Source: DATMQA01 sp035566895 (GTDB taxonomy: Bacteria; Verrucomicrobiota; Verrucomicrobiia; Limisphaerales; UBA8199). From it: a DNA stretch of 64,000 nt. The position numbers and the translations under genes were made by a program. This document shows, piece by piece, positions 31,800 to 40,224 of this stretch (position 1 is the first letter of the stretch; each line of letters opens with the position of its first letter). The stretch is from positions 1-64,000 of the forward strand of contig DATMQA010000213.1 in the NCBI GenBank assembly GCA_035566895.1, written 5' to 3'. The notes beneath the pieces are model-generated. The model did no database searches. It worked only from the letters and a program-made list of their open reading frames with translations, and had not been told where the DNA came from.

Positions 31800-32219
31800 T
31801 CAGAGCGTGTAGTGTGCCAAAGCGGTGGATTTGGAGGTGGGTGGCGGAGCGATGGCATCGACCAGCTTGGATTGCTCGGCGGACTCATGCGCCGCTTCGT
31901 CTTCCGCAGCCTGCCGGGGCCAAATATGAAAACCACCGTGTTCCAGAATCGTGATTTCCCAGGTTCCCCATATGCCTTTGGCTTCGCGGAAGCCGCGGTA
32001 AAAAACATCGTGCGCGCCAAGATAACTCTTGGTCCAGTGGCACTCGCGCGTAACTCCATTGTAGCGACCTTTGATAAGGAAAGGACCGACATCGTCCGTG
32101 CCGTCACCGCTAAGCCGGCCGGCGGCGAAAGTCAGGTGCAGTTCCATCTTGTGCCGGTCCCCCGGGCGATAATTGTAGAAGCCAGTCCACGGGCCGGAGG
32201 GAAACAGGGAGTCGCTCAT
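31800..32219 (-). CDS. Uncharacterised conserved small protein
   Basis: 139 residues, soluble. MSDSLFPSGPWTGFYNYRPG at the start, then an alternating beta pattern (HKMELHLTFAAGRLSGDG, VGPFLIKGRYN, WTKSYLGAHDVFYRGF, GIWGTWEI) suggesting a small beta-barrel such as a lipocalin-like fold. The C-terminal 35 residues are acidic and disordered. Its start lies 5 bases after the stop of the dehydrogenase gene, so the two form an operon. Function unknown. Confidence 0.75.
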   Translation of the reverse strand: MSDSLFPSGPWTGFYNYRPGDRHKMELHLTFAAGRLSGDGTDDVGPFLIKGRYNGVTRECHWTKSYLGAHDVFYRGFREAKGIWGTWEITILEHGGFHIWPRQAAEDEAAHESAEQSKLVDAIAPPPTSKSTALAHYTL

Positions 32220-32223
32220 GGAT

Positions 32224-33099
32224 TCAGCCGTGGCGGCCCTTGAACGTCAGTTCGGCGATGCCGGACTTGTCGAGCTCGCCCAAGCCTTCGGCCAGCATGC
32301 GTTCGTACTGCTTTTTAGTCACCGCAGACAAGGGCAAGTCAAGTCCCAGAGCCTTGCCGAGTTTGAGCGCAATGCCGGAATCCTTGGCGGCATGCGCCGC
32401 TGAGAAGAAACAGGTATGCTCGTGGTTCTGCATGTCCTCTCCATCGGTCTTCAGCACGCGAGAATCGGCCCCGGTTTGGGAAAACACTTCGCGCAGCATG
32501 GTCAAATCCAGTCCCAGGACGTCGCCGAGCGCGAGGCCCTCGGCAAGGCCGGCGGTGTTGATATTCATCACCATATTAACGAGCGCTTTGACCTGGGCAG
32601 CCGTGCCCGCGGGACCAATGTAGCGAATAGATGCGGCCAGCCTTTCCAAAAGCGGCCGGGCGCGCTCAAAAACCTCCGGCTTGCCGCCACACATCAGATA
32701 GAGCGTACCTTGGCGGGCCTGGGGAATACTCGAGGCCATACAGGCCTCCAGCGATTGGGCGCCCACTTTCTCCGCCTTGGTTTCGACCCGCACATGCACC
32801 CCGGGTGTAACGGTGGCACAGTTAATAAACAGCTTGCCCCGGGCCCGGCGGAGCAGGCCACCACCGTAAACCCGCTTCATCGCTTTGTCGTCCGGGACAA
32901 CCGTGATGATGATATCCGAGAGCTTCGTAACCTGGCTCAGGTCCTGGACTGTCCGGCTGCCAAGCTCCTGCGCGACGCTCCCAGCGACGCCTGCGTTTAC
33001 ATCGTAAATGGCGCTGATTTCGTAGCCGCACTCCTTGAGACGGCGGGCCATGTTGGAACCCATCCGGCCTACTCCAACGAATCCGATTTTTACGGGCAT
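32224..33099 (-). CDS. Beta-hydroxyacid dehydrogenase (3-hydroxyisobutyrate dehydrogenase-like)
   Basis: 291 residues from the ATG at 33099-33097. N-terminal NAD(P) fold, KIGFVGVGRMGSNMARRLKE. The substrate-binding motif, usually D-x-P-V-S-G, is SSIPQARQG and departs from the usual form. The catalytic Lys is in VKALVNMVMNIN, and the C-terminal helix KDSGIALKLGKALGLDLPLS is typical. The family oxidises 3-hydroxyisobutyrate, glyoxylate/succinic semialdehyde or related short acids; substrate cannot be assigned. A small unknown gene follows after 4 bases. Confidence 0.88.
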   Translation of the reverse strand: MPVKIGFVGVGRMGSNMARRLKECGYEISAIYDVNAGVAGSVAQELGSRTVQDLSQVTKLSDIIITVVPDDKAMKRVYGGGLLRRARGKLFINCATVTPGVHVRVETKAEKVGAQSLEACMASSIPQARQGTLYLMCGGKPEVFERARPLLERLAASIRYIGPAGTAAQVKALVNMVMNINTAGLAEGLALGDVLGLDLTMLREVFSQTGADSRVLKTDGEDMQNHEHTCFFSAAHAAKDSGIALKLGKALGLDLPLSAVTKKQYERMLAEGLGELDKSGIAELTFKGRHG

Positions 33100-33216
33100 A
33101 AAACTTTTGGTTCTTTTGGCGAGCGTCTCCACCATAAATCAGACCGGAGCTCCCGGCAATCGGATTGGCCGTCTATAAACATTGCACCCGTAACGGGGTT
33201 AAAACACAATTGCCTT

Positions 33217-33690
33217 GTGCCAAAAGAAAGTGCGGGCCTATTGATGTATCGGACGCGGGCGGCCAAGCTGGAATTCCTGCTGGCCCATCCCGGCGGACCG
33301 TTCTGGCAGCACAAGGATGTCGGCGCGTGGACCATTCCCAAAGGCGAGCTTCAACCAGGCGAAGACCCGCTGGCTGCGGCGCAACGGGAATTCGAGGAGG
33401 AGCTTGGGTTCAAACCGCACGGCGACTTCCTTCCACTGACGCCGGTCAAACAGAAGAGAGGCAAGCTCATTCGCGCCTGGGCTTTTGAGGGAGATTGCGA
33501 CCCCAGCCAGGTAACGAGCAACACGTGTGAGATCGAGTGGCCCCCGCGCTCCGGCCGCCAGCTCGAAATCCCGGAAGTGGATCAGGCGGCCTTTTTCGAG
33601 CTAAACCAGGCCAAAGAAAGGATTAACCCCGCCCAGATTCCGCTGCTGGACGAAGTGGCGCAAAAACTCGGTAGCGGGCCGTCAGTGTAA
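33217..33690 (+). CDS. Nudix hydrolase
   Basis: 157 residues from GTG at 33217, where MPKESAGLLMYRTR matches the common family start; the frame is open further upstream but without protein-like sequence. The Nudix box GX5EX7REUXEEXGU is complete in GELQPGEDPLAAAQREFEEE followed by LGF. Preceded by VGAWTIPKGE. Nudix enzymes cut nucleoside diphosphate derivatives with Mg2+; this sub-type, often called NUDIX domain protein or NTP pyrophosphohydrolase, is not assigned to one substrate. Cytosolic. Stands between the dehydrogenase operon and the DAHP synthase gene. Confidence 0.92.
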   Translation: MPKESAGLLMYRTRAAKLEFLLAHPGGPFWQHKDVGAWTIPKGELQPGEDPLAAAQREFEEELGFKPHGDFLPLTPVKQKRGKLIRAWAFEGDCDPSQVTSNTCEIEWPPRSGRQLEIPEVDQAAFFELNQAKERINPAQIPLLDEVAQKLGSGPSV

Positions 33691-33883
33691 ATGGTGGGAG
33701 AGCAGTTCAACCACGAATAAGACACGATCGACACAAAGGAGAACGAAGGGGAGGGCGAAGCACCGGCACATGACCGTTTGCGTTGTTTGGGTGAGATCGC
33801 CTTTCAGCAAGCCTGTTCGGGTGCATTCGTGGTTCTCGACCTTTACTTTCCATGCCGAATCGGCAAGGCTGGCCGCCGTCGAA

Positions 33884-35266
33884 ATGCAGACCGCATCCGA
33901 ACAAAACGTCGTTCCTTGCCCCTGGGCGCCCGATTCCTGGCAGCACAAAACCGCCGCCCAGCAACCGGTCTATCCGGATGCGGCTGCGCTGCGGCTGGTG
34001 CTGGCGCAACTGGCAGCGCTGCCGCCGCTGGTGACCAGTTGGGAAATCGAGAATCTGAAACATCAGCTTGCCGAGGCGACGCGCGGCGAGCGTTTCCTGC
34101 TGCAGGGCGGTGATTGTTCGGAAAGCTTCGCCGATTGCGAATCCTCCGCCATTGCCAGCAAACTCAAGATTCTTTTGCAAATGAGCCTGGTGCTGGTGCA
34201 GGGCGGCAAGAAGCGCGTCATCCGCATTGGGCGCTTCGCGGGCCAGTACGCCAAACCACGCTCCGCCGACAACGAGAGCCGCAACGGTCTCACGCTCCCG
34301 AGTTACCGCGGCGACATGATCAATTGCGCCGGATTCACCAGGGAACAACGCGAGCCCAATCCGGATTTGTTGCTACGCGCCTATGAGCGCTCCGGCCTGA
34401 CCATCAACTTCATCCGTGCGCTCATCGAGGGCGGGTTTGCCGACCTGCACCACCCGGAATATTGGGAACTGGGGTTTGTGGCCAACTCGCCCCATGCCGC
34501 CGAATACACGCGCATGGTTGAGAGCATTGGTGAGTCACTGCGGTTTATGGAGACTCTGACCGGCTGCGTGCTGGCCGATATCAACCGCGTCGATTTCTTC
34601 ACCAGCCATGAAGGCCTCCACCTGGCATATGAACAGGCCCAGACCCGCCAGGTCCCCCGCCGGCCCGGCTGGTACAACCTCTCGACGCATTTTCCCTGGA
34701 TGGGCGAGCGCACCCGCGCGCTGGACGGCGCGCACCTTGAGTATTTTCGCGGCATCGCCAATCCGATCGGAGTCAAGATCGGCCCAAAAGTCACCCCGCA
34801 GGAAGCCCTCGCTTTGGCCGATGCGCTCAACCCGCAAAATGAACCCGGCCGGCTAACCTTCATTCATCGCTTCGGAGCCGACCAGGTCGCAAAATGCCTG
34901 CCGCGCCTGACCGAAACTTTCCGGCGCGAAGGCAAACAGGTGCTCTGGTGTTGCGACCCAATGCACGGCAACACCGAAACTACCAAAGACGGAATCAAGA
35001 CTCGCCGGTTTGAGAATATTCTGAGTGAATTGGAACAATCCTATCGCATTCTCCGGGACTGCGGCGCACATCTGGGCGGCGTGCACTTCGAACTAACGGG
35101 CGACAATGTCACCGAATGCATTGGCGGCGCCAGTGGTGTGACTGAGGCCGACCTGGCGCGCGACTACCGCACGCAACTGGACCCCAGGTTGAACTACGAG
35201 CAAGCGATGGAAATGGCGCTGTTGCTGGCCCGGCTGATGGCGCAAAACCAGGTTAAGGGAACCTGA
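33884..35266 (+). CDS. aroF: Class II 3-deoxy-7-phosphoheptulonate (DAHP) synthase
   Basis: 460 residues from the ATG at 33884; an upstream ATG (33770) gives an unlikely 38-residue addition. This enzyme joins phosphoenolpyruvate and erythrose 4-phosphate in the first step of the shikimate pathway. Class II signatures are LLQGGDCSESFADC (metal/PEP site), RIGRFAGQYAKPRS, LTLPSYRGDMIN, FFTSHEGLHLAYEQ, CCDPMHGNTET and GGVHFELTGDNVTECIGG. Normal length for the class II (plant/Mycobacterium-like) enzyme. The sulfatase gene begins 7 bases later, so the two could be co-transcribed. Confidence 0.95.
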   Translation: MQTASEQNVVPCPWAPDSWQHKTAAQQPVYPDAAALRLVLAQLAALPPLVTSWEIENLKHQLAEATRGERFLLQGGDCSESFADCESSAIASKLKILLQMSLVLVQGGKKRVIRIGRFAGQYAKPRSADNESRNGLTLPSYRGDMINCAGFTREQREPNPDLLLRAYERSGLTINFIRALIEGGFADLHHPEYWELGFVANSPHAAEYTRMVESIGESLRFMETLTGCVLADINRVDFFTSHEGLHLAYEQAQTRQVPRRPGWYNLSTHFPWMGERTRALDGAHLEYFRGIANPIGVKIGPKVTPQEALALADALNPQNEPGRLTFIHRFGADQVAKCLPRLTETFRREGKQVLWCCDPMHGNTETTKDGIKTRRFENILSELEQSYRILRDCGAHLGGVHFELTGDNVTECIGGASGVTEADLARDYRTQLDPRLNYEQAMEMALLLARLMAQNQVKGT

Positions 35267-35273
35267 GGGCGCC

Positions 35274-36779
35274 ATGCTTATCGACCGCATGTTTCCACTC
35301 CGGCCTGGCTTTTGGGTCCTGCTCCTGCTGATGACCGTCCTGCCGCTTAGTGCCCACGCCGCTAAACCCGCTCCGCTGCCCAATATTATTATCATCCTTA
35401 CCGATGACCAGGGCTACGCGGATGTCGGTGTGTTCGGTGCCAAAGGATTCCAAACGCCGAACCTGGACCGGCTGGCGTCCCAAGGCTGCATCTTTCGGAA
35501 TTTCCATGTCGCCCAACCGGTGTGCTCGGCCTCGCGCTGCGCATTGCTGACGGGTTGCTATCCCAACCGGCTCGGCATTCACGGTGCCTTGGGGCCACGC
35601 TCGAAGGTGGGTATCAGCAGCAACGAAATGACTTTGGCCGAACTGGTGAAGCAGCGCGGCTACACCACCGCCATTTTTGGCAAATGGCACCTCGGCGATT
35701 CCCCGCAGTTTCTTCCGCTCCATCACGGATTCGATGAATACTTCGGCCTGCCTTATTCGAATGACATGTGGCCGCTGCACCCCGACCAGGTGAAGCTGCC
35801 GCCGAATGACGAAAAGCGCAAAAGCGGTTACCCGGACCTGGTCATGTACGAGGGCGATAAGGTCGTCATTCCCCAGGTCACGCATGAAGACCAGAACCAA
35901 CTGACAACCTGGTACACGGAACATGCCGTGCGTTTCATCGAGCAGAATAAGGACCGGCCATTTTTCCTTTACCTGGCGCACAACATGCCGCACGTGCCCC
36001 TGCACGTCAGCGATAAATTCCGCGGTAAAACCGTCCGCGGCCTCTACGGCGATGTCATCGAAGAAATTGACTGGTCAGTTGGGCAGGTGATGGACGCGCT
36101 CAAGCGCACCGGGTTGGAGGAGAATACGTGGGTGCTCTTCACTTCCGATAACGGGCCGTGGCTTTGCTACGGCGACCACGCCGGCTCGGCGTATCCGCTG
36201 CGCGAGGGCAAGGGCACTAACTGGGAAGGCGGCACGCGCGAACCGTGCATCATGCGATGGCCCGGCAGGATCCCCGCCGGCACGGAAACCTGGCAGATGG
36301 TGATGACTATCGACTTGCTTCCGACGATTGCCAAACTCATCGACGCCGAGCCGCCCAAACACACCCTGGACGGCTTGGATGTCTGGCCGATTCTCTCAGG
36401 GAAACGCGGAGCGAGAAACCCTCACACGGCGTATTGGTTCTATTACGAGGTCAACCAACTGCAGGCCGTGATGACCGGCGACGGGCGTTGGAAACTCCAA
36501 CTGCCGCACACTTACCGGACCCTCGGGGGCAAGCCAGGCGGTCACGGCGGCACCCCCGTTCCTTATGAGCAACGCAAGTTGGAGACCGCGGAGCTTTACG
36601 ATTTGGTCAACGATATCAGCGAAGGCGCGGACGTGGCTCCGCAGCACGCGGATATCCTCAAACGCCTCGAAGCCGAAGCCGAAAGGGCCCGCGCGGAATT
36701 GGGCGATGCGTTGACGAAGCGCACCGGCAAAGGCGTGCGCGAACCGGGCAGAGTTCAATCCGCGAATTTCACCAATTGA
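35274..36779 (+). CDS. Exported formylglycine sulfatase (arylsulfatase type)
   Basis: 501 residues. Signal peptide GFWVLLLLMTVLPLSAHAAK. The sulfatase signature is NIIIILTDDQGYADVGVFG (Asp pair 44-45), then QPVCSASRCALLTGCYPNR, where C84 in C-S-A-S-R is the residue converted to formylglycine; the third position is Ala instead of the more common Pro. FGKWHLGD and FTSDNGPW are present, and GTNWEGGTREP is the standard metal and substrate region. Hydrolyses sulfate esters, probably of polysaccharides, in the periplasm. It sits 7 bases after the DAHP synthase. No sulfatase-modifying enzyme is visible here. Confidence 0.93.
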   Translation: MLIDRMFPLRPGFWVLLLLMTVLPLSAHAAKPAPLPNIIIILTDDQGYADVGVFGAKGFQTPNLDRLASQGCIFRNFHVAQPVCSASRCALLTGCYPNRLGIHGALGPRSKVGISSNEMTLAELVKQRGYTTAIFGKWHLGDSPQFLPLHHGFDEYFGLPYSNDMWPLHPDQVKLPPNDEKRKSGYPDLVMYEGDKVVIPQVTHEDQNQLTTWYTEHAVRFIEQNKDRPFFLYLAHNMPHVPLHVSDKFRGKTVRGLYGDVIEEIDWSVGQVMDALKRTGLEENTWVLFTSDNGPWLCYGDHAGSAYPLREGKGTNWEGGTREPCIMRWPGRIPAGTETWQMVMTIDLLPTIAKLIDAEPPKHTLDGLDVWPILSGKRGARNPHTAYWFYYEVNQLQAVMTGDGRWKLQLPHTYRTLGGKPGGHGGTPVPYEQRKLETAELYDLVNDISEGADVAPQHADILKRLEAEAERARAELGDALTKRTGKGVREPGRVQSANFTN

Positions 36780-36820
36780 TGCGGATTATTTGCGGGAATT
36801 CGCGTGGTTCGCGATTCGCT

Positions 36821-37633
36821 TCATTCCGCCTCTTCACCATACACGTTGCCGGTATCGGCACAGACGCCCCGCTTGGAGCCGGCCACGAAATCCAGCATGA
36901 CTTTGGCCGGGGCGCTAGAGAATTTCTTCTGCGCCGCTGCCAGAGCGGTTCGCAGGTTTGCCCCTCGGCGGAAGAGGGCGTGGTAGAGTGCTTTTAATTC
37001 CAACCGTTCGGCGGGACTGAACCCGGCGCGGCGCAGGCCTACAGTGTTGAGGCCGCAAATGCCATTGCTGCCGCGCGCCACGGTATAGGGTGGCAGGTCT
37101 TTGCTGATCGCCGAGCCGCCTTGCATCAGCGCGAGGGTGCCGACCCGCACGAATTGGTGCAGCAGGCAATGGGCGGAAATAAAGGCCCGGTCGGCGAGGC
37201 TCACGTGGCCCCCCAACAGCGCCCCATTGGCGACGATCACGCCGTTCCCTAACTGACAGTTGTGTCCCACGTGGCAAAGGGCCATGAGAAAGTTGTGGGA
37301 ACCAAGCGTCGTTTCTTCCCCCAGTTTCGCCGAGCGATGCACCGTGGCGTGCTCGCGAAAGACATTGTGGTCCCCAATCCGCAGGCCCGTGGACGCGCCC
37401 TGGTATTTGAGGTCCTGCGGCGCCTCGCCGATAACACACCCGGCGAAGAATTGGTTGTGAGCACCGATGGTGGTCAGCCCGGTCAGATAGACGTACGGCC
37501 CGATAGTGCAATGCGCGCCAACCTCCACGCTCTCATCGATGATAGAATACGGCCCGACCCGCACAGTAGAATCGAGTTTGGCCTTCGGATGAATGATCGC
37601 GGTCGGATGAATCACGCCCGTAAAGTGGGGCAA
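36821..37633 (-). CDS. lpxA: UDP-N-acetylglucosamine acyltransferase (lipid A first step)
   Basis: 270 residues, starting at TTG (37633) after an AGGGA; a GTG at 37615 (VIHPTAIIHP) is an alternative start. Left-handed beta-helix of hexapeptide repeats (HPTAIIHPKAKLDSTVRVGP, YSIIDESVEVGAHCTIGP) and a catalytic His in ALCHVGHNCQLGNG. The C-terminal helical domain has GLNTVGLRRAGFSPAERLEL. LpxA transfers a 3-hydroxyacyl chain from ACP to UDP-GlcNAc. No other lpx gene is next to it; it is separated from the UDP-glucuronate decarboxylase gene by a repeat-rich stretch. Confidence 0.93.
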   Translation of the reverse strand: MPHFTGVIHPTAIIHPKAKLDSTVRVGPYSIIDESVEVGAHCTIGPYVYLTGLTTIGAHNQFFAGCVIGEAPQDLKYQGASTGLRIGDHNVFREHATVHRSAKLGEETTLGSHNFLMALCHVGHNCQLGNGVIVANGALLGGHVSLADRAFISAHCLLHQFVRVGTLALMQGGSAISKDLPPYTVARGSNGICGLNTVGLRRAGFSPAERLELKALYHALFRRGANLRTALAAAQKKFSSAPAKVMLDFVAGSKRGVCADTGNVYGEEAE

Positions 37634-37666
37634 TCATCCCTGTTGCCAAGCCAAAAGTGGCCTGGC

Positions 37667-37800
37667 GGGGATTAGTAAATCAGTAATCAGTAACCAGAAA
37701 TAAGGGAACAGTAATCAGGAGCCGGCGTTCCGTACTAACTGACCACCGACTAGTAACCACTGTCCACTGATTACTGACCACTGATTACTCTGATTACTCT
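37667..37800. repeat. Imperfect inverted array of GTAATCAG / CTGATTAC words
   Basis: The left half has GTAATCAG (37683-37690 and 37711-37718) and related words, the right half has CTGATTAC at 37767-37774, 37781-37788 and 37790-37797. The two halves are in opposite orientation about a centre near 37735. Non-coding, between lpxA and the decarboxylase gene, both on the minus strand. Confidence 0.6.
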
Positions 37801-37813
37801 CCCGCTCAGGAGC

Positions 37814-38785
37814 TCACACCTTCTTCCTGAAGTAATCGATCGTCTGCACGAGGCCCTGGGCCAGCGGAACTTTTGGTTCCCAGCCCAGCATCTTACGGGC
37901 TTTGGTGATGTCTGGCTGGCGCTGCTTCGGATCGTCTTGCGGAAGCGGCTTGTAAGCGATCTTGCTGCGCGAACCGGTCGCCCGGATGATTTGTTTGGCA
38001 AACTCCAGTACCGTGAGCTCTGCCGGGTTGCCGATGTTCATCGGCAGAGCGTAGTCACTCATCATCAACCGGTAGATACCTTCGATTAAATCGGAGACAT
38101 AGCAGAAACTGCGGGTTTGCCGGCCCTCGCCGAAAACGGTCAGGGGTTTGTTCTTGAGCGCCTGGCTGACAAAAGCGGGGACTACGCGTCCGTCATTAAG
38201 CCGCATCCGCGGGCCGTAGGTGTTGAAGATGCGCACGATCCGGGTTTGGACGTGGTGTTCCTTGTGGTAGGCCATGGTCATAGCCTCGGCGAACCGCTTC
38301 GCCTCATCGTAGCAGCCCCGGGGGCCTATGGAATTGACATTGCCCCAGTACTCTTCGGGTTGCGGATGGACCAGCGGGTCGCCGTAAATCTCGGACGTCG
38401 AGGCGAGGAGGAAGCGGGCGTTTTTGTTCTTGGCCAATCCCAGCGCCTTATGGGTGCCGAGCGAACCGACTTTAAGGGTTTGAATGGGCAACTCCAGATA
38501 ATCGATCGGACTGGCGGGAGAGGCAAAGTGCCAGATGAAATTCACCGGCATGTCCAGGAAGATGAATTCGGTGACGTCCTGCTGGATGAATTTGAAATTG
38601 GGATTGCCGCCCAGGTGCGAGATGTTATCGACGGCACCGGTGACAAAATTGTCGATGCCGATGACTTTATGGCCACGCGCCAGGAGCAGGTCCGTCAGGT
38701 GCGAGCCCAGAAAGCCAGCGGCGCCAGTGACGACGCTGGTGGGTTGGGAGGAGGAGCCGGGCGTGATGCGACGTTTCCTGGTCAT
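37814..38785 (-). CDS. UDP-glucuronate decarboxylase (UDP-xylose synthase type)
   Basis: 323 residues of the extended short-chain dehydrogenase family. NAD site TGAAGFLGSHLTDLLL; catalytic STSEIYGDP and YDEAKRFAEA (Tyr/Lys); substrate region FNTYGPRMRLNDGRVVPAF, typical of UDP-xylose synthases. Converts UDP-glucuronate to UDP-xylose for extracellular polysaccharide. It is directly downstream (24 bases) of the polyprenyl glycosylphosphotransferase on the same strand, so it likely supplies sugar to the same exopolysaccharide pathway. Confidence 0.9.
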   Translation of the reverse strand: MTRKRRITPGSSSQPTSVVTGAAGFLGSHLTDLLLARGHKVIGIDNFVTGAVDNISHLGGNPNFKFIQQDVTEFIFLDMPVNFIWHFASPASPIDYLELPIQTLKVGSLGTHKALGLAKNKNARFLLASTSEIYGDPLVHPQPEEYWGNVNSIGPRGCYDEAKRFAEAMTMAYHKEHHVQTRIVRIFNTYGPRMRLNDGRVVPAFVSQALKNKPLTVFGEGRQTRSFCYVSDLIEGIYRLMMSDYALPMNIGNPAELTVLEFAKQIIRATGSRSKIAYKPLPQDDPKQRQPDITKARKMLGWEPKVPLAQGLVQTIDYFRKKV

Positions 38786-38809
38786 GTGATACTTGTTCCT
38801 TGTTCCGAT

Positions 38810-40204
38810 TCATTTTGCCCCCGTTCCCGCCAGCACCACCGGTACAGTGCGCCAGAGAATTTTAAAATCCAGCCACAAAGACCAATTGTCAATGTACTCC
38901 AGGTCGAGGCGGACCCAGTCTCTAAAATCCTTGACGTTATTGCGGCCACTGATTTGCCAGAGGCAGGTCAAGCCCGGCTTGACGCTCAGCCGGCGGCGAT
39001 GGGCAAGATCATTAAAGCGCCTGACTTCGTCCACCGGCAGCGGTCGCGGGCCCACCAAACTCATCTCACCCCGTAGCACATTGTAGAGTTGCGGCAGTTC
39101 GTCGAAGCTGAATTTGCGCAGGAACTTGCCGAAGGGCGTGATGCGAGGGTCTTTGGTGACCTTGAAGACCGGACCGTTCATTTCGTTCATGGCGGCCAGC
39201 TCATGCTGGAACTGTTCGGCGTTGCTCACCATGGTGCGGAATTTGTAAATCGTGAATGGCCGGCCGTTGAGGCCCGAGCGTTGTTGGCGGAAAAACACGG
39301 GGCCCGGGGAACCAAGCCTAACCAGCAGGGCAAAGACCGGCAAAACCAGGCTCAGCAGCAGCAGGCCGATGGCGGAGCCCAAAATATCGATGACACGTTT
39401 GAGAACACTTTGCCAGGAGGCCTCCGGAGTGGTTCGAAACACCAGGATAGGCTGGCCGTAGAAATCGTCGAGGGAGGTGCGGGAAATCTGTGTTTTGAAA
39501 AAGTCGGCCACCAGCCAGACTTCCACGCCTTCCAGTTCGCAGGCGCGAATCGCGGCTTCCACCTGGTCGAAGAAAGCGCGTTTCGAACTGATAATGACGC
39601 CGTTGATGGAGTGTTCGTGCAGCAGGTCCACCAGGTGCTGAAGCGGGGTCTGGTCCAGGTCTATTTCCGCGGCAACCTCCATCGATTGCCCGGATTTGAC
39701 CTTGAGTTCTGCCTTCATCCGGGCGGTTTCGTCCCGCGTTCCGACCAGGACAAAGCGACGGCGATGTTGGGTCTTGGCGAGCTGGCTTTTAAAGACCATC
39801 AGGAGGAGTTCTTCCTTAACGAAAACCAGAACAAAACTGATCACGCCGAACCAGATCGGGATCCAACGGGCAATCTCGGTGCGGAACAGGAACAGCGCCA
39901 GAATCAAGCCCAAGGTCATCAGGAAGCAGGCCTTGAACAGCACCCAGGCAGTCGTGCGGCGCGAGCAGAGCATCGGCCGGTTATAGAAACCCTGGGCCTC
40001 CAGGACCATCGGCACCGCGGGGATCAGAATAACGTAAAGCCACACATATTTCCGGAAAGAGGGTTCTACCGGCTCAAGACCGAAGAGATCGATGACGTTG
40101 AGGTCGGATCGCAAGGCAAAGGCGAGCCAGAAGCTGAACGCAAAAAGCGTTGTATCCATCAGCTCGTGGATTTGCATCCGAATCAGGCGATCACGGCGCA
40201 ACAT
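38810..40204 (-). CDS. Polyprenyl glycosylphosphotransferase (exopolysaccharide initiation)
   Basis: 464 residues. Four N-terminal membrane helices, a Rossmann-like CoA-binding-type middle domain (RRRFVLVGTRDETARMKAEL), then a final membrane helix (VLKRVIDILGSAIGLLLLSL) followed by the bacterial sugar-transferase domain. Signatures are GPVFFRQQRSGLNGRPFTIYKFRTMV, FLRKFSFDELPQLYNVLRGE, MSLVGPRP and VKPGLTCLWQISGRNN. It transfers a sugar-1-phosphate to undecaprenyl phosphate to start a repeat unit. EpsE/WbaP type. Located in the exosortase block, as is usual for PEP-CTERM loci. Confidence 0.94.
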   Translation of the reverse strand: MLRRDRLIRMQIHELMDTTLFAFSFWLAFALRSDLNVIDLFGLEPVEPSFRKYVWLYVILIPAVPMVLEAQGFYNRPMLCSRRTTAWVLFKACFLMTLGLILALFLFRTEIARWIPIWFGVISFVLVFVKEELLLMVFKSQLAKTQHRRRFVLVGTRDETARMKAELKVKSGQSMEVAAEIDLDQTPLQHLVDLLHEHSINGVIISSKRAFFDQVEAAIRACELEGVEVWLVADFFKTQISRTSLDDFYGQPILVFRTTPEASWQSVLKRVIDILGSAIGLLLLSLVLPVFALLVRLGSPGPVFFRQQRSGLNGRPFTIYKFRTMVSNAEQFQHELAAMNEMNGPVFKVTKDPRITPFGKFLRKFSFDELPQLYNVLRGEMSLVGPRPLPVDEVRRFNDLAHRRRLSVKPGLTCLWQISGRNNVKDFRDWVRLDLEYIDNWSLWLDFKILWRTVPVVLAGTGAK

Positions 40205-40224
40205 GGCTCAGCAGATTCCGAATT

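Noticed and set aside
32416..33216. N-terminal extension of the Nudix gene (open frame starts at 32416)
   Set aside because: The extension is antisense to the dehydrogenase and has no domain; the Nudix protein starts at GTG 33217.
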